From Ignavibacterium sp. (GTDB lineage: Bacteria > Zixibacteria > MSB-5A5 > GN15 > PGXB01): DNA of 40,615 nucleotides. The stretch is from contig DYGG01000031.1 of assembly GCA_020724775.1 (NCBI GenBank), positions 1 to 40,615 on the forward strand. Reading direction: 5' to 3'. Below, in pieces: positions 32,143-40,615 of the stretch. Below the pieces are notes generated by a model. That model had not been told where the DNA came from. It worked only from the letters and a program-made list of their open reading frames with translations, and made no database searches. Position numbers and translations under genes: made by a program. Position 1 is the first letter of the stretch; every line of letters begins with the position of its first letter.

Positions 32143-33729
32143 ATGAATGATGAGCCGAAAATCGAGCGGTTGCAATCGGCGCTGGAAGAGTTGCGGAGTA
32201 TCAACCGTGTGGTTGACAAGGTCAGCCGCACCCGCGAAACCAACCATATCATGTCGATTATCATCGATGAGTTGGTGGCTCTCTCTGCGGCCGACCAGGG
32301 GGTTATTAGCCTTATCACCGCCGAAAAGAAGGCGGAGTTGACCACAGTGGTGCGGAAGAATCAATTGAACGGCGAAATTCCGTATCAATTAAATGAGCAG
32401 ATCACCGGATGGGTGCTCAAGAACAAGGCGATTCTCAAGATTGATGACTTCAAGGGCGATGACCGCTTCCCCGGTCTTGCCGCTGACAACAGCACATATC
32501 AGGCGGTGGTCTGTTTTCCGATGATGGCTCGCGGCGAAATAATCGGACTGACCACCCTGGTGCGCAATCGCGGGAAGGAGGCGTTCGGCGATGATATCTG
32601 CCGGGTCGCGGGCATTATTATCTCACAGACCGCCCAGATACTGAGCAACGCTATTCTCCTGGAAGAATTGGCGCGCAAAAATAAACTGCTTGAGGTCTCC
32701 CGGCGAAAACTGCATGAGGATAATATCCGTCTGATGAGCGAACTCGACAAGCAGTTCGCCTTCGAAAATATAATCGGAAAGTCGACGGCGATTAAGAGAG
32801 TTCTGATGACTGCCTCCAAGGTTGCCGCCAACGATTCTCCCCTTATAATCACCGGTCCGACCGGCACCGGCAAAGAACTTCTCGCCCGCGCCATACATTA
32901 TAACAGCCCCCGGCGTCAGAAACCGTTTGTCATCAAAAACTGTGGAATCAAAACGGAGACACTGCTGGAGGCGGAACTGTTCGGATATGTCAAAGGGGCG
33001 TTCACCGGCGCCGACCGGGATAAGCCGGGACTTTTTCGTGAAGCCGACGGCGGCTCGATATTTCTCGATGAAATTGGGGAAGCCCCTCTCTCCACGCAGG
33101 TGGCAATCCTGCGCGTGATTGAGACCGGCGAAATCAGGCCGGTAGGGGCATCCGGGACGGAGTATGTCAATGTTCGCGTGATATCGGCGACCAACAGGAA
33201 CCTTCAGGAAGAGATGCAAAAGGGGCAGTTCCGCCCTGACCTGTATTATCGTCTCAGTACTTTTCTTATCGGACTTCCGCCGCTGCGGGAGCGGCGGGAA
33301 GACATCCCGCTTCTGGTGCACCAATACCTGCAGCGGTTAAGAATCAAACTTGGCATTGAAACACTGAGCATAACGCCGTTGGCGATGAGTCTTTTGAGTC
33401 GCTATGACTGGCCCGGCAATATTCGACAATTGGAAAATGAACTGGAGCGTGCCGCGGTTGTCAGCGAGCAAAGCGGAATTATTGACGTCTCCGACCTCTC
33501 CCCGGAGATATTCGGCAAGGTCTATGAAGAAGTGCCGGAGACCGAGGCGCCGGAGGGGTATATGAGAAGCGTGGTGGAGAAAGTTGAGCGGGATTTGATT
33601 GGGGCATCGCTGGCGAAACATAAAGGGAATATACTTCAAACATCGAAAGCACTCGGGCTAACCCGCAAAGGGCTGAAAGATAAAATGGCGCGTTACGGCA
33701 TCAAGTCATCAGATACTGATGAAGATTGA
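32143..33729 (+). CDS. GAF-domain sigma-54-dependent transcriptional activator
   Basis: A 528-residue enhancer-binding protein. Residues about 20-185 are a GAF sensor domain. The AAA+ domain spans about 210-440, with Walker A GPTGTGKE (238-245), the sigma-54-contacting GAFTGA loop (285-290), Walker B GGSIFLDEIGE, and RPDLYYRLSTFLIGLPPLRER. A Fis-type helix-turn-helix ends the protein (KGNILQTSKALGLTRKGLKDKMARYGI). All motifs needed to activate sigma-54 RNA polymerase are intact. There is no receiver domain, so activity is probably set by a ligand of the GAF domain. GGAG eight bases before ATG 32143 and the upstream promoter decide the start. Its GAF domain resembles that of the phosphatase at the right edge. 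Confidence 0.94.
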   Translation: MNDEPKIERLQSALEELRSINRVVDKVSRTRETNHIMSIIIDELVALSAADQGVISLITAEKKAELTTVVRKNQLNGEIPYQLNEQITGWVLKNKAILKIDDFKGDDRFPGLAADNSTYQAVVCFPMMARGEIIGLTTLVRNRGKEAFGDDICRVAGIIISQTAQILSNAILLEELARKNKLLEVSRRKLHEDNIRLMSELDKQFAFENIIGKSTAIKRVLMTASKVAANDSPLIITGPTGTGKELLARAIHYNSPRRQKPFVIKNCGIKTETLLEAELFGYVKGAFTGADRDKPGLFREADGGSIFLDEIGEAPLSTQVAILRVIETGEIRPVGASGTEYVNVRVISATNRNLQEEMQKGQFRPDLYYRLSTFLIGLPPLRERREDIPLLVHQYLQRLRIKLGIETLSITPLAMSLLSRYDWPGNIRQLENELERAAVVSEQSGIIDVSDLSPEIFGKVYEEVPETEAPEGYMRSVVEKVERDLIGASLAKHKGNILQTSKALGLTRKGLKDKMARYGIKSSDTDED

Positions 33730-33760
33730 GTCGGTTTCAAAACCAAAAAGGGCTTGAGAT

Positions 33761-34066
33761 ATGAAGGCATTGCGTATAATCGGTTTTGCGCTGACCGCTC
33801 TTGCTATTATCGGTTTTTTTACCGTAGCGGATGAGTTTCGTCATACCGGAGAACTTTACGGAAATATCGGCGTCCTGTTAGCCGGAATTGTCCTCAGCAT
33901 TGCCGGTTTCGACAACCCTCTATCGCGACGATTAAGACTCTATTGGCTGGCTATCGGACTCGGTATCGGTTTACTCCTGGGAGCGGCGCTGGATAATATG
34001 CTTCTCGGAATGGCGATCGGAATTTTAATCGGCGCCTCGATTATGGCTCTGAGAAGAAAAAACTGA
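33761..34066 (+). CDS. Small integral membrane protein
   Basis: A 101-residue hydrophobic protein with three to four predicted membrane segments (about residues 5-22, 34-50, 60-76 and 78-95) separated by short polar loops and ending in a basic tail (RRKN). Two Gly-rich helices (GIGLLLGAAL and GIAIGILIGAS-like) could pack tightly. No family is recognised. It lies 31 bases after the sigma-54 activator gene on the same strand and is probably co-transcribed. Confidence 0.6.
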   Translation: MKALRIIGFALTALAIIGFFTVADEFRHTGELYGNIGVLLAGIVLSIAGFDNPLSRRLRLYWLAIGLGIGLLLGAALDNMLLGMAIGILIGASIMALRRKN

Positions 34067-34176
34067 AAGTGACGGCCCGAAATTGAGCATGCCTGACGTC
34101 TGCTTCTTCCCATCGTAATACATGGCGGTTAATGCCTCCAAGCCGATTTAGTCTATAGCGCAGCCGGTTGTTTAAT

Positions 34177-36789
34177 TCATGCTGAACCGGCGGCAAGAGC
34201 TTCAAAACGGGGTTTGCCACGAAGCGGAATCCAGAGGGGGTCAAGTTTCAGATAAGGGGGCGAAACAAATCCGGGGATATTCATCAGAAACTCCAATTGA
34301 TTGATCGCTTCGTCATACTCGCCGAATATCACCAGAATCTCCGCCAGGTTGACCACCCAGAATGGGGCATCGAACGCTTCCCGTGAAGTCGGAAGAATCT
34401 CCAGCGCTTTGCGGGCATGCCCGAGGGCTTTTTCTTTATTGCGAAGGCCGGCGTATGCCACCCCGAGACTGCTGTGGAGACGGGCATCATCCGGGCGCTC
34501 GGCGATTTGACGGATAATCAGGTCAGCTGCCCGCTGGGAGAATCTTTGCTCGTCTCCGGTATGCCCCAAAAGCCGATGAAACTGCGCCACCTGCAAGTAA
34601 TAGGCGACAGTATCGGCGAACGGTTTCAGTTGTCCGAGACTGGCGGCGACATTCGGCTCAATAACTCGCATAAGCCACCAGTAATATTTGGAGCCGGCAA
34701 GATATGCCTGACCCGGCGCTTGCGTCAGTATCTTCCGGGCGGATTCGGTATCGCCAATTCGAAGAACATGTAACCAGGCTTTATAAATATATCCCAGAGC
34801 CATATCGGGAGCGATGGAAACAGCCAGGTCGAGATACCGGGAAGATTCTTCATAGTGACGCATCATCCCATATGTGAGCGCGACCTCAAAGGCTTTAAGA
34901 TGAGAGCGGGGGTCAAGTTCGAGAGCCCGTTTGAAATTGTGCAGCGCCTCATCGAATCGCCCCTGCCGCCGCTGGACGGCGGCGAGGGCATTGTAGAGGT
35001 CGCTGTTGTTGGGCTGGCTTTTGAGAGCAATCTGAAATTCCCTCAAAGCGTTCTGAAAATCGAGATGACCATGATAGTAATAGTATCCGAGCGCCAGATG
35101 CCCTTCGACCAGGTCAGGATTGAGTTCCAATGATTTGAACGCCGCCGTTTCGGCCTTCTTCAGACGGGTGGCGGAGTGGTCGTAATTTTCCCAGTACATG
35201 CTGGCATGACCGCGCGCGAGCATGGCGTATGCCAGCGCAAAATTAGAATCAAGAGATATCGCCTGCTCGAACATTCTGATAGAAATATCGATGTCATCCT
35301 TGAACCAGGAGCGGTTAAAATAATCAATACCACGGAGGTAGAAATCGTAAGCGGCAAGACTGGTCGTGGGGCTCTCTTCGGAACCGGCGGCATCTTTCGA
35401 CCGGACCGCGATTTTGAACGCCCGCGTGAGGTCATCGGCGATGTCAGCCTGCAGTGCAAAGACTTTGTCGAAGACTTTTTCGTACGATTCTGCCCAGAGA
35501 TTGGTGCCATCCGAGGAGCGGACCAGACTGATACTGACTTTTACTTGCGCCGGGGAATGGTTCTTGTCCCAGTAGATAGTGCCGGTCAACAGATAGTTGG
35601 CGCCGAGTTCTTCGCCTATCTCCTGGGGCGGGAGTTGGGCACCTTTGTACTTCATGGCGCTGGCGCGAGAGATAACACTAAGTTCCTCGAATTTCGCCAG
35701 TCGGGTGGTGATGGCATCGGTCATGCCGTCGGCGAAATAACTATCCTCGGGAACGCCGAGATTCTCAAACGGCAAAACGGCAACAACTTTCTTCCCCTCC
35801 AGGTCATTCTTAAAGAGACGGCTTGAAAAAATGACCAGAATCAATATCGCTATCACGACCACGGCTGAAAAAAGCGTCGCCATCGGACGCAGTCCCTTTC
35901 GATGCCCTTTCACTGTCCCTGGGGAACTGTCGCTCTCGATAGCGTTCAGAAGGTCTTGTTTGAGTGCCTCCGCCGACTGGTGACGATTCAGTGGGTCTTT
36001 ATTCAGAAGGCGAAGCACAATCTGTTCCAGCGATGAGGGGATGGTCGGTCGAAGTTTGGAGGGGGCAATCGGGGTCTCATTGACAATGGCATAAACTATC
36101 GAGGCTTCATATTCGCCGGTGAACGGGAGCCGTCCGGTGAGCATCTGGTAAAAGGTGACGCCAAGCGAGAAGAGGTCGGAACGGGCGGTCACTTTTTCGC
36201 CTTTGACCTGTTCCGGGGAGATATACTGAATCGTGCCGGTGGTGGATTGGGATGAGGTCGAAAGTTCTTTACCGTCAATATGTGCCAGTCCAAAGTCGAG
36301 GATTTTGACTCTGCCGTTATTGTCAATATGGACATTGGACGGTTTGATATCGCGATGAATCACGCCGGCACGGTGCGCCGCGGCGAGCGCCTCGCAAATC
36401 TGGACGGCATATTCCACCGCTTTATCCGGGGGCAAAGGAGAATTTTCGATAATCTCTTTAAGGGAGCTGCCTTCGGCTAATTCCATAGCAATGAAGGGCG
36501 CTCCGTTGAAATCGCCGATTTCATAAATAGTGATGATATTGGGATGACTCAGTTGGGCGGCGGCGCGGGCTTCATTGAGAAACCGGGCGCGCAACTCATC
36601 GTCTCTTCTCAATGCTTCCGGGAGAAATTTCAGGGCGACGCGCCGATGAAGGCGGGTATCTTCTGCCAGATAGACCTGTCCCATACCGCCGGAGCCAAGA
36701 TATGAATGAATAATATATTGATTGACGGCAGTGCCGGCGGCAAAGGTCTCTCCCGAAGCGTAGAATTGGTCTCCCCTATCGCTAAGCAT
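34177..36789 (-). CDS. Ser/Thr protein kinase with TolB-like domain and TPRs
   Basis: An 870-residue membrane-spanning kinase. The PknB-type kinase domain covers about residues 26-285: glycine loop GSGGMGQVY (32-40), catalytic Lys54 (ALKF), HRDIKPSN (Asp147) and DFG (165-167). One membrane helix lies at about 303-323. The extracytoplasmic part begins with a TolB/FlgO-like domain (VAVLPFENLG, YFADGMTDAITTRLAK) and continues with about eight TPRs to the end. In such proteins the kinase faces the cytoplasm, while the TPRs bind partners outside. The substrate is unknown. It is followed on the same strand by nothing within 110 bases, and preceded by a second kinase of similar plan. Confidence 0.93.
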   Translation of the reverse strand: MLSDRGDQFYASGETFAAGTAVNQYIIHSYLGSGGMGQVYLAEDTRLHRRVALKFLPEALRRDDELRARFLNEARAAAQLSHPNIITIYEIGDFNGAPFIAMELAEGSSLKEIIENSPLPPDKAVEYAVQICEALAAAHRAGVIHRDIKPSNVHIDNNGRVKILDFGLAHIDGKELSTSSQSTTGTIQYISPEQVKGEKVTARSDLFSLGVTFYQMLTGRLPFTGEYEASIVYAIVNETPIAPSKLRPTIPSSLEQIVLRLLNKDPLNRHQSAEALKQDLLNAIESDSSPGTVKGHRKGLRPMATLFSAVVVIAILILVIFSSRLFKNDLEGKKVVAVLPFENLGVPEDSYFADGMTDAITTRLAKFEELSVISRASAMKYKGAQLPPQEIGEELGANYLLTGTIYWDKNHSPAQVKVSISLVRSSDGTNLWAESYEKVFDKVFALQADIADDLTRAFKIAVRSKDAAGSEESPTTSLAAYDFYLRGIDYFNRSWFKDDIDISIRMFEQAISLDSNFALAYAMLARGHASMYWENYDHSATRLKKAETAAFKSLELNPDLVEGHLALGYYYYHGHLDFQNALREFQIALKSQPNNSDLYNALAAVQRRQGRFDEALHNFKRALELDPRSHLKAFEVALTYGMMRHYEESSRYLDLAVSIAPDMALGYIYKAWLHVLRIGDTESARKILTQAPGQAYLAGSKYYWWLMRVIEPNVAASLGQLKPFADTVAYYLQVAQFHRLLGHTGDEQRFSQRAADLIIRQIAERPDDARLHSSLGVAYAGLRNKEKALGHARKALEILPTSREAFDAPFWVVNLAEILVIFGEYDEAINQLEFLMNIPGFVSPPYLKLDPLWIPLRGKPRFEALAAGSA

Positions 36790-36967
36790 ATCGTTTCCCT
36801 GACTCCAATGATACGTTGAAACTTCACAGCTTGGTGCGGCTTCATTTAAAGATAGAGCCGAAAAAAGTTCTCCGCAATTGAATTATTGCACCGCTCTAAT
36901 CACCAACCTGAGTGAATACCGGCTTCTTTCTACTTAGAAGCTGCCGTTCATCGGTCAGCAGGATTTT

Positions 36968-39373
36968 CTATGCCGCCTGAATCTTGGAGGAGGCAAAAAG
37001 AGCGGAGAAATGCGGGTCTAAAGCAGCCTCCTTTTCGGAGGGTCCGGCATGAGCTTTCAGAGCGCGGTCAAGAGAGGCGCGCGTCTTTGCCTGGTCGCCG
37101 GTCAGAGCATAGACTCGCGCCAGATGATAAATTATATCCCCGTCAAGTTCTTCAATTGCTTCCAGATTATGTACGATATTGAGCGCTTCCGGAATGCTCC
37201 CTAATCTGGCCAGGGCGAGTGCGCGGTAAGCCTGGATATGGGGATTGTTGAGGTCATTGGCGATAGCCTCTCGCGCCAGTTTCTCCGACTGCTGGAAGTT
37301 CCGGCGCGCTTCTTCCTGATTGCCGCAGATTTTCTCGAGCAAGCCAAGATAGTAGTAAGCGATGAAAGAGAAATAGTTCTCCCGGACCGATTCTTTAAGA
37401 CGGATGCGGGCTTCCTCGTACTCCTTCATTATTATCAGCACAAATCCGGCATCGATATAGGCGTTGGGGTCCCCTTTGTACTTCAGCGCCAGGTAAAAAT
37501 TCTCGAGGGCAAGGTCCAGCACTCCCAGCCTCATATAGACCGTGCCTAAGCCGTAATAGGCGCGCCCGTAATCGGGCGCCAGTTCAATCGCCCGCTGCAA
37601 GGTCGCCATGGCGGCGGTATAGCGGCGCAGGTCCATATTGATGATACTGAGAAGAAGAAGCGTTTCCAGGTCGTTGGGAGCGTAACGCAGAGCCATATTC
37701 GCCCAATAGACCGATTTTTCGTGGTCTCTGGCAAGTTCCTTCAGCCAGGCGAGAGTCCGGTAGCCGATGGCAAACTTGGGATTTAGTTCCACTGCCCGCA
37801 GGAGCGATTTCTCTCCTTCAACATAGTTGCCGATTAACATATAATACCGTCCCAGAGAGCGATGCGCCTCCGGAAGTTGCGGGGAGATCTGAATGGCTTT
37901 GAGAGCCTCTGTCTTTGCCATGGCGATTTTCTCTTCGGTGCGGTCATAATATGCCATAAACTGAAAGGCGTAAATATCGGAAAGTCCCGAGTGCGCATGC
38001 GCCAGCATCGGGTCAATCTCCAGCGCTTTCTTGAACATCCGCTCCGCAAGAAGCAGTTCTTCCGGCTTATTCATCCGGTAATAATTCTTTCCCTGAAGGT
38101 AAAAATCGAATGCGGCGACATCGGTGCGCAGATGCCCTTCGGATTCGACCGCCTGCTGGCCGGTCAACTCGAAAAGTTTCTCAGCCGTGTCATGGGCGGC
38201 TTGAGAGAGAACAGTGAAAATGCTCTCGGCGTCGGATTCATAATTCTCGCCGGAAACAAGAGCGGCATTCTGACGGGTGTAGATTTTCAGGTGGAGTTTA
38301 ATCTTCTCCTGCCATTTCATCAGGGAGCCAATAATGATGAAATCGGTGCGGAAGCGCTCAAACATCTCCCGAATGTCACGGGAATACGAAGTGGATGGTT
38401 CCGCCGCGATGACCAGGTTGGTGCGGCGGGAAAGTTCATTGATAAGTTCCTCGGTAAAGCCGACACAGAAATATTCCCAACTGGTATCAGGGGAGAGATT
38501 TTTCAGATCAATGACGGTGACCGTCTGGCGCGATTTCAGTTCATCGGTTGGGCATGGTTTTCCCTGGGTTCGCAGGCAGGATTCCATCTGCTCGACGACC
38601 TCGGCAATGCCGACAAAGCGGGCGGAACCTTGCTTGGCAAGAAGTTTGAGCAAGAAACCGTCTGACCAGGAAGGCAGTTCTTTTTGAATGCTGGTAGGCG
38701 GCGGCGGTTCCTCATGCAGTATGGAATAGACGATGGCAGCGGAATAGACTCCTTCAAAGGGGCGGCGTCCGGTCAGTAATTCGTACAGCACCACTCCGAA
38801 ACTGAAGATATCGGAAAGACAGGTTACATTCTCGCCGGTAATTTGCTCGGGCGAAAGATAATACAAGGTTCCTTCAATGTTGCCGAACTGGTCGACACTG
38901 TCGGCATAAGCCGATTTTGCCAGACCGAAATCGAGGATTTTAGCGACGCCGTCAGGGGCGATTTTAATATTTTCCGGTTTGAGGTCGCGATGAACCAATC
39001 CCTGGTCGTGCGCCGCTTTCAAACCGAGAGCCACCTGGCGAGCCAGTTCCCAGCGGGTAGGCATATCGGCATCAAAGGCGGAGCGGAGGTCGTTTCCCGG
39101 CAAATATTCCAGCGAGATATATGATCGTCCGTTAACCTCGGAGTATTCCCAGACTTTGACAACATAAGGGGAATCGATTTTGGCGGCGGCACGGGCTTCG
39201 GAGGCAAGGCGCTCTTTATATCCGGGGGTTTTGGAAAGTTTGTCGGAGATAAGTTTGAGGGCGACGGTGCGGTCAAGACGAGTATCGACGGCGCGATAAA
39301 CCACCCCCATGGCGCCTGACCCAATCACCTCTTCAATATGATAATCGCCGAATTTAGAGCCGGGAGCAAGCAT
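36968..39373 (-). CDS. Ser/Thr protein kinase with TPRs
   Basis: An 801-residue kinase. The PknB-type domain covers about residues 10-270: GSGAMGVVY (18-26), Lys40 (ALKL), HRDLKPEN (Asp130) and DFG (148-150). Unlike its neighbour it has no clear membrane helix, so it is probably cytoplasmic. A TolB-like region follows (VTVIDLKNLSPDTSW, YFCVGFTEELINELSRRTN), then about ten TPRs from residue 425 to the end. GGAG before the ATG supports the start. It is transcribed divergently from a GAF/SpoIIE-type phosphatase across a 118-base gap, so the two may act on the same targets in opposite directions. Confidence 0.93.
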   Translation of the reverse strand: MLAPGSKFGDYHIEEVIGSGAMGVVYRAVDTRLDRTVALKLISDKLSKTPGYKERLASEARAAAKIDSPYVVKVWEYSEVNGRSYISLEYLPGNDLRSAFDADMPTRWELARQVALGLKAAHDQGLVHRDLKPENIKIAPDGVAKILDFGLAKSAYADSVDQFGNIEGTLYYLSPEQITGENVTCLSDIFSFGVVLYELLTGRRPFEGVYSAAIVYSILHEEPPPPTSIQKELPSWSDGFLLKLLAKQGSARFVGIAEVVEQMESCLRTQGKPCPTDELKSRQTVTVIDLKNLSPDTSWEYFCVGFTEELINELSRRTNLVIAAEPSTSYSRDIREMFERFRTDFIIIGSLMKWQEKIKLHLKIYTRQNAALVSGENYESDAESIFTVLSQAAHDTAEKLFELTGQQAVESEGHLRTDVAAFDFYLQGKNYYRMNKPEELLLAERMFKKALEIDPMLAHAHSGLSDIYAFQFMAYYDRTEEKIAMAKTEALKAIQISPQLPEAHRSLGRYYMLIGNYVEGEKSLLRAVELNPKFAIGYRTLAWLKELARDHEKSVYWANMALRYAPNDLETLLLLSIINMDLRRYTAAMATLQRAIELAPDYGRAYYGLGTVYMRLGVLDLALENFYLALKYKGDPNAYIDAGFVLIIMKEYEEARIRLKESVRENYFSFIAYYYLGLLEKICGNQEEARRNFQQSEKLAREAIANDLNNPHIQAYRALALARLGSIPEALNIVHNLEAIEELDGDIIYHLARVYALTGDQAKTRASLDRALKAHAGPSEKEAALDPHFSALFASSKIQAA

Positions 39374-39444
39374 AGCATTTTCTCCAGCGAAGCAGTCTTA
39401 GAGACTGCGGAAAGGTCTTGCCTAATGCCAAATTGTTAGTATTA

Positions 39445-39474
39445 TTGGTACAACTCAATCGCCAAGCATAATAT
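39445..39474 (+). promoter_or_regulatory. Possible promoter of the GAF phosphatase gene
   Basis: TTGGTA (39445-39450), an 18-base spacer and TAATAT (39469-39474), 17 bases before the phosphatase start. It is in the short gap shared with the divergent kinase. Confidence 0.35.
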
Positions 39475-39491
39475 AACCTGAGTCGTCCTGA

Positions 39492-40615
39492 ATGACAAAC
39501 AATTTTGATGCCGAAACCGTCCGCCTCCGCCAGGCTTTGGAGGAACTTTCGGCTCTCAACCAGATATCCAACGCCATAAACGCCTTGATGAGCGTGGAAG
39601 AGATTACGCAGGTAATTATCGACCACTGCCTGCGCAAGGTCAAAGCCTCACAGGGGGCGGTTTTTCTGCTGCAGGAAGAGGAGAATCATGCCGACCGGTT
39701 TCGGACGTTTGTCCGGGACTTTGCCCAGACCGATGAGCATATCCCCTTTCACCTCAACGAGAGCCTGACCGGCTGGATGTTAAAGAGCCGGGCGATATTT
39801 GTGAGCAATAACCCGTCGGAGGATGAGCGCCTCCGAGGGCTGCGGCTAAAGGAACTGCAGATTAGTTCGATTCTCTCGACGCCGCTATTGTCGCACGGGG
39901 GAATGATCGGCTCGCTGGTGATAATCAACAAGAAGATTCCGGGCGGATTCACCGATGATGACCGCCGCTTTCTCGGGATTGTCGGGACTCAGACCGCCAA
40001 AGTAATCGAGAATGCCCGCCTACTGGAGAAAGAAAAGAAACTGATTTCTATGCAGCGAGATATGGAACTTGCCCGGGAGATTCAGCAGCGTTTTCTTCCG
40101 CAGGGAACGCTGGAGTTACCGGGGTGTGCTGTCCTGGGATATAACCTGCCGGCAAGCGATGTCGGCGGCGACTTTTATGATATAATTCAGTTGGATGGAA
40201 ACCGTCTCTTTTTCTCCATCGGCGACGTGGTCGGCAAAGGGATTCCAGCATCGCTCTTGATGGCCAATGCTCAGGCGGTGCTCAGGTCACATCTGCTTAA
40301 AGGGGGAAGTTACAGCCTATCGCAACTGGCGGAGCGCCTCAACGGCTTAATCTGCCAGTTTACCAGCGTGGAGCAGTATATATCGGCCGTCATCGGAATC
40401 TATGAAACCGACAGCGGTAGAATGGAGTACATAAATGCCGGTCATCCCGCCGGGTTTATCGTCTCCGGAAACGGTGACGCAGTCCGACTGGAACCGTCAG
40501 ACCTGGTAATCGGGGTTCTTCCCGATTACGAGTTTCGGGTATATGAGACTTACCTTCAAAATGATGACCTGCTGCTTTTTTACTCGGATGGAGTGACGGA
40601 ACTTTTTGACATTTC
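39492..40615 (+). CDS. GAF-domain PP2C-type (SpoIIE/RsbU) phosphatase, cut by the window end
   Basis: The reading frame from ATG 39492 stays open to the last base, giving 374 residues without a stop. Residues about 15-175 form a GAF domain (ITQVIIDHCLRKVKASQGAV, HLNESLTGWMLK, GGMIGSLVIINK). A short coiled linker (MQRDMELAREIQQRFLPQ) leads to a SpoIIE-type Ser/Thr phosphatase domain with metal-binding GGDFYD (225-230), GDVVGKGIPASLLMA, YINAGHPAGF and, at the edge, LFYSDGVTEL. Its length so far suggests only a few dozen residues are missing. RsbU-like phosphatases usually dephosphorylate anti-sigma antagonists or other kinase targets; here the TPR kinases next to it are natural counterparts. 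The family assignment is firm, the target is inference. Confidence 0.92.
   Translation, partial: MTNNFDAETVRLRQALEELSALNQISNAINALMSVEEITQVIIDHCLRKVKASQGAVFLLQEEENHADRFRTFVRDFAQTDEHIPFHLNESLTGWMLKSRAIFVSNNPSEDERLRGLRLKELQISSILSTPLLSHGGMIGSLVIINKKIPGGFTDDDRRFLGIVGTQTAKVIENARLLEKEKKLISMQRDMELAREIQQRFLPQGTLELPGCAVLGYNLPASDVGGDFYDIIQLDGNRLFFSIGDVVGKGIPASLLMANAQAVLRSHLLKGGSYSLSQLAERLNGLICQFTSVEQYISAVIGIYETDSGRMEYINAGHPAGFIVSGNGDAVRLEPSDLVIGVLPDYEFRVYETYLQNDDLLLFYSDGVTELFDI

Noticed and set aside
34149-34190. GCCGGTT/AACCGGC hairpin at the end of the first kinase gene
   Set aside because: The stem overlaps the stop codon, the loop is long and no T-run follows, so a terminator call is not supported.
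1-40615. CRISPR array, prophage or insertion sequence
   Set aside because: No spaced short repeats, no transposase, integrase or phage structural gene, and no terminal inverted repeats were seen.

Overview
The window carries 29 protein-coding loci, one of them broken and one cut by the right edge, plus one tRNA. Gene content suggests a Gram-negative, probably anaerobic or facultative, uncultured bacterium of the FCB type, perhaps close to candidate division Zixibacteria. The clues are outer-membrane barrel proteins, lipoproteins, large Ser/Thr kinases with C-terminal TPRs, PD40 propellers, and a secreted fibronectin-III protein ending in a FlgD/type-IX-like tail. The lineage is inference; no marker gene fixes it.

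Layout. 0.1-2.3 kb: a QueG-like double [4Fe-4S] protein, a DUF4416 protein and a propeller lipoprotein. 2.3-4.5 kb: an AT-rich island with a beta-class (N4-cytosine type) DNA methyltransferase and an HhH-GPD glycosylase-like gene split by an in-frame TGA. 4.6-9.8 kb: murA, a very large metallopeptidase/propeller/beta-barrel protein, and a SixA-like phosphatase. 9.8-14.1 kb (minus): a MacAB-like efflux operon (adaptor, ATPase, two permeases) behind a good sigma-70 promoter. 14.2-16.1 kb (minus): a GT-C glycosyltransferase with TPRs. 16.4-23.9 kb: the redox cluster. 23.9-27.2 kb: tRNA-Glu(CTC), a Lon-family protease and a GerMN-like membrane protein. 27.3-31.8 kb (minus): three exported proteins. 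32.1-40.6 kb: a GAF/sigma-54 activator, a small membrane protein, two Ser/Thr kinases with TPRs, and, divergent from the second kinase, a GAF/SpoIIE-type phosphatase that runs off the end.

The most unusual block is 16.4-23.9 kb. A small protein with two copies of a four-Cys motif precedes an operon encoding four parts. These are a NuoE-like subunit with the same four-Cys motif at its N-terminus and zinc-ribbon-like pairs at its C-terminus; a fusion of NuoF (NADH/FMN/[4Fe-4S]) to a GltD/NfnB-like NADPH/FAD module; a NuoG-like electron-transfer subunit with no catalytic domain; and a stand-alone glutamate-synthase FMN barrel that has no glutaminase and no 3Fe-4S cysteines. Together they look like a soluble, multi-flavin NAD(H)/NADP(H) enzyme, possibly electron-bifurcating, whose third partner is unknown. 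This is inference from domain content and operon structure.

The right end forms a signalling neighbourhood. Two TPR kinases, a PP2C-type phosphatase and a sigma-54 activator lie together, and the last two share related GAF sensor domains. One sequence matching the sigma-54 -24/-12 pattern lies upstream of the small four-Cys protein.
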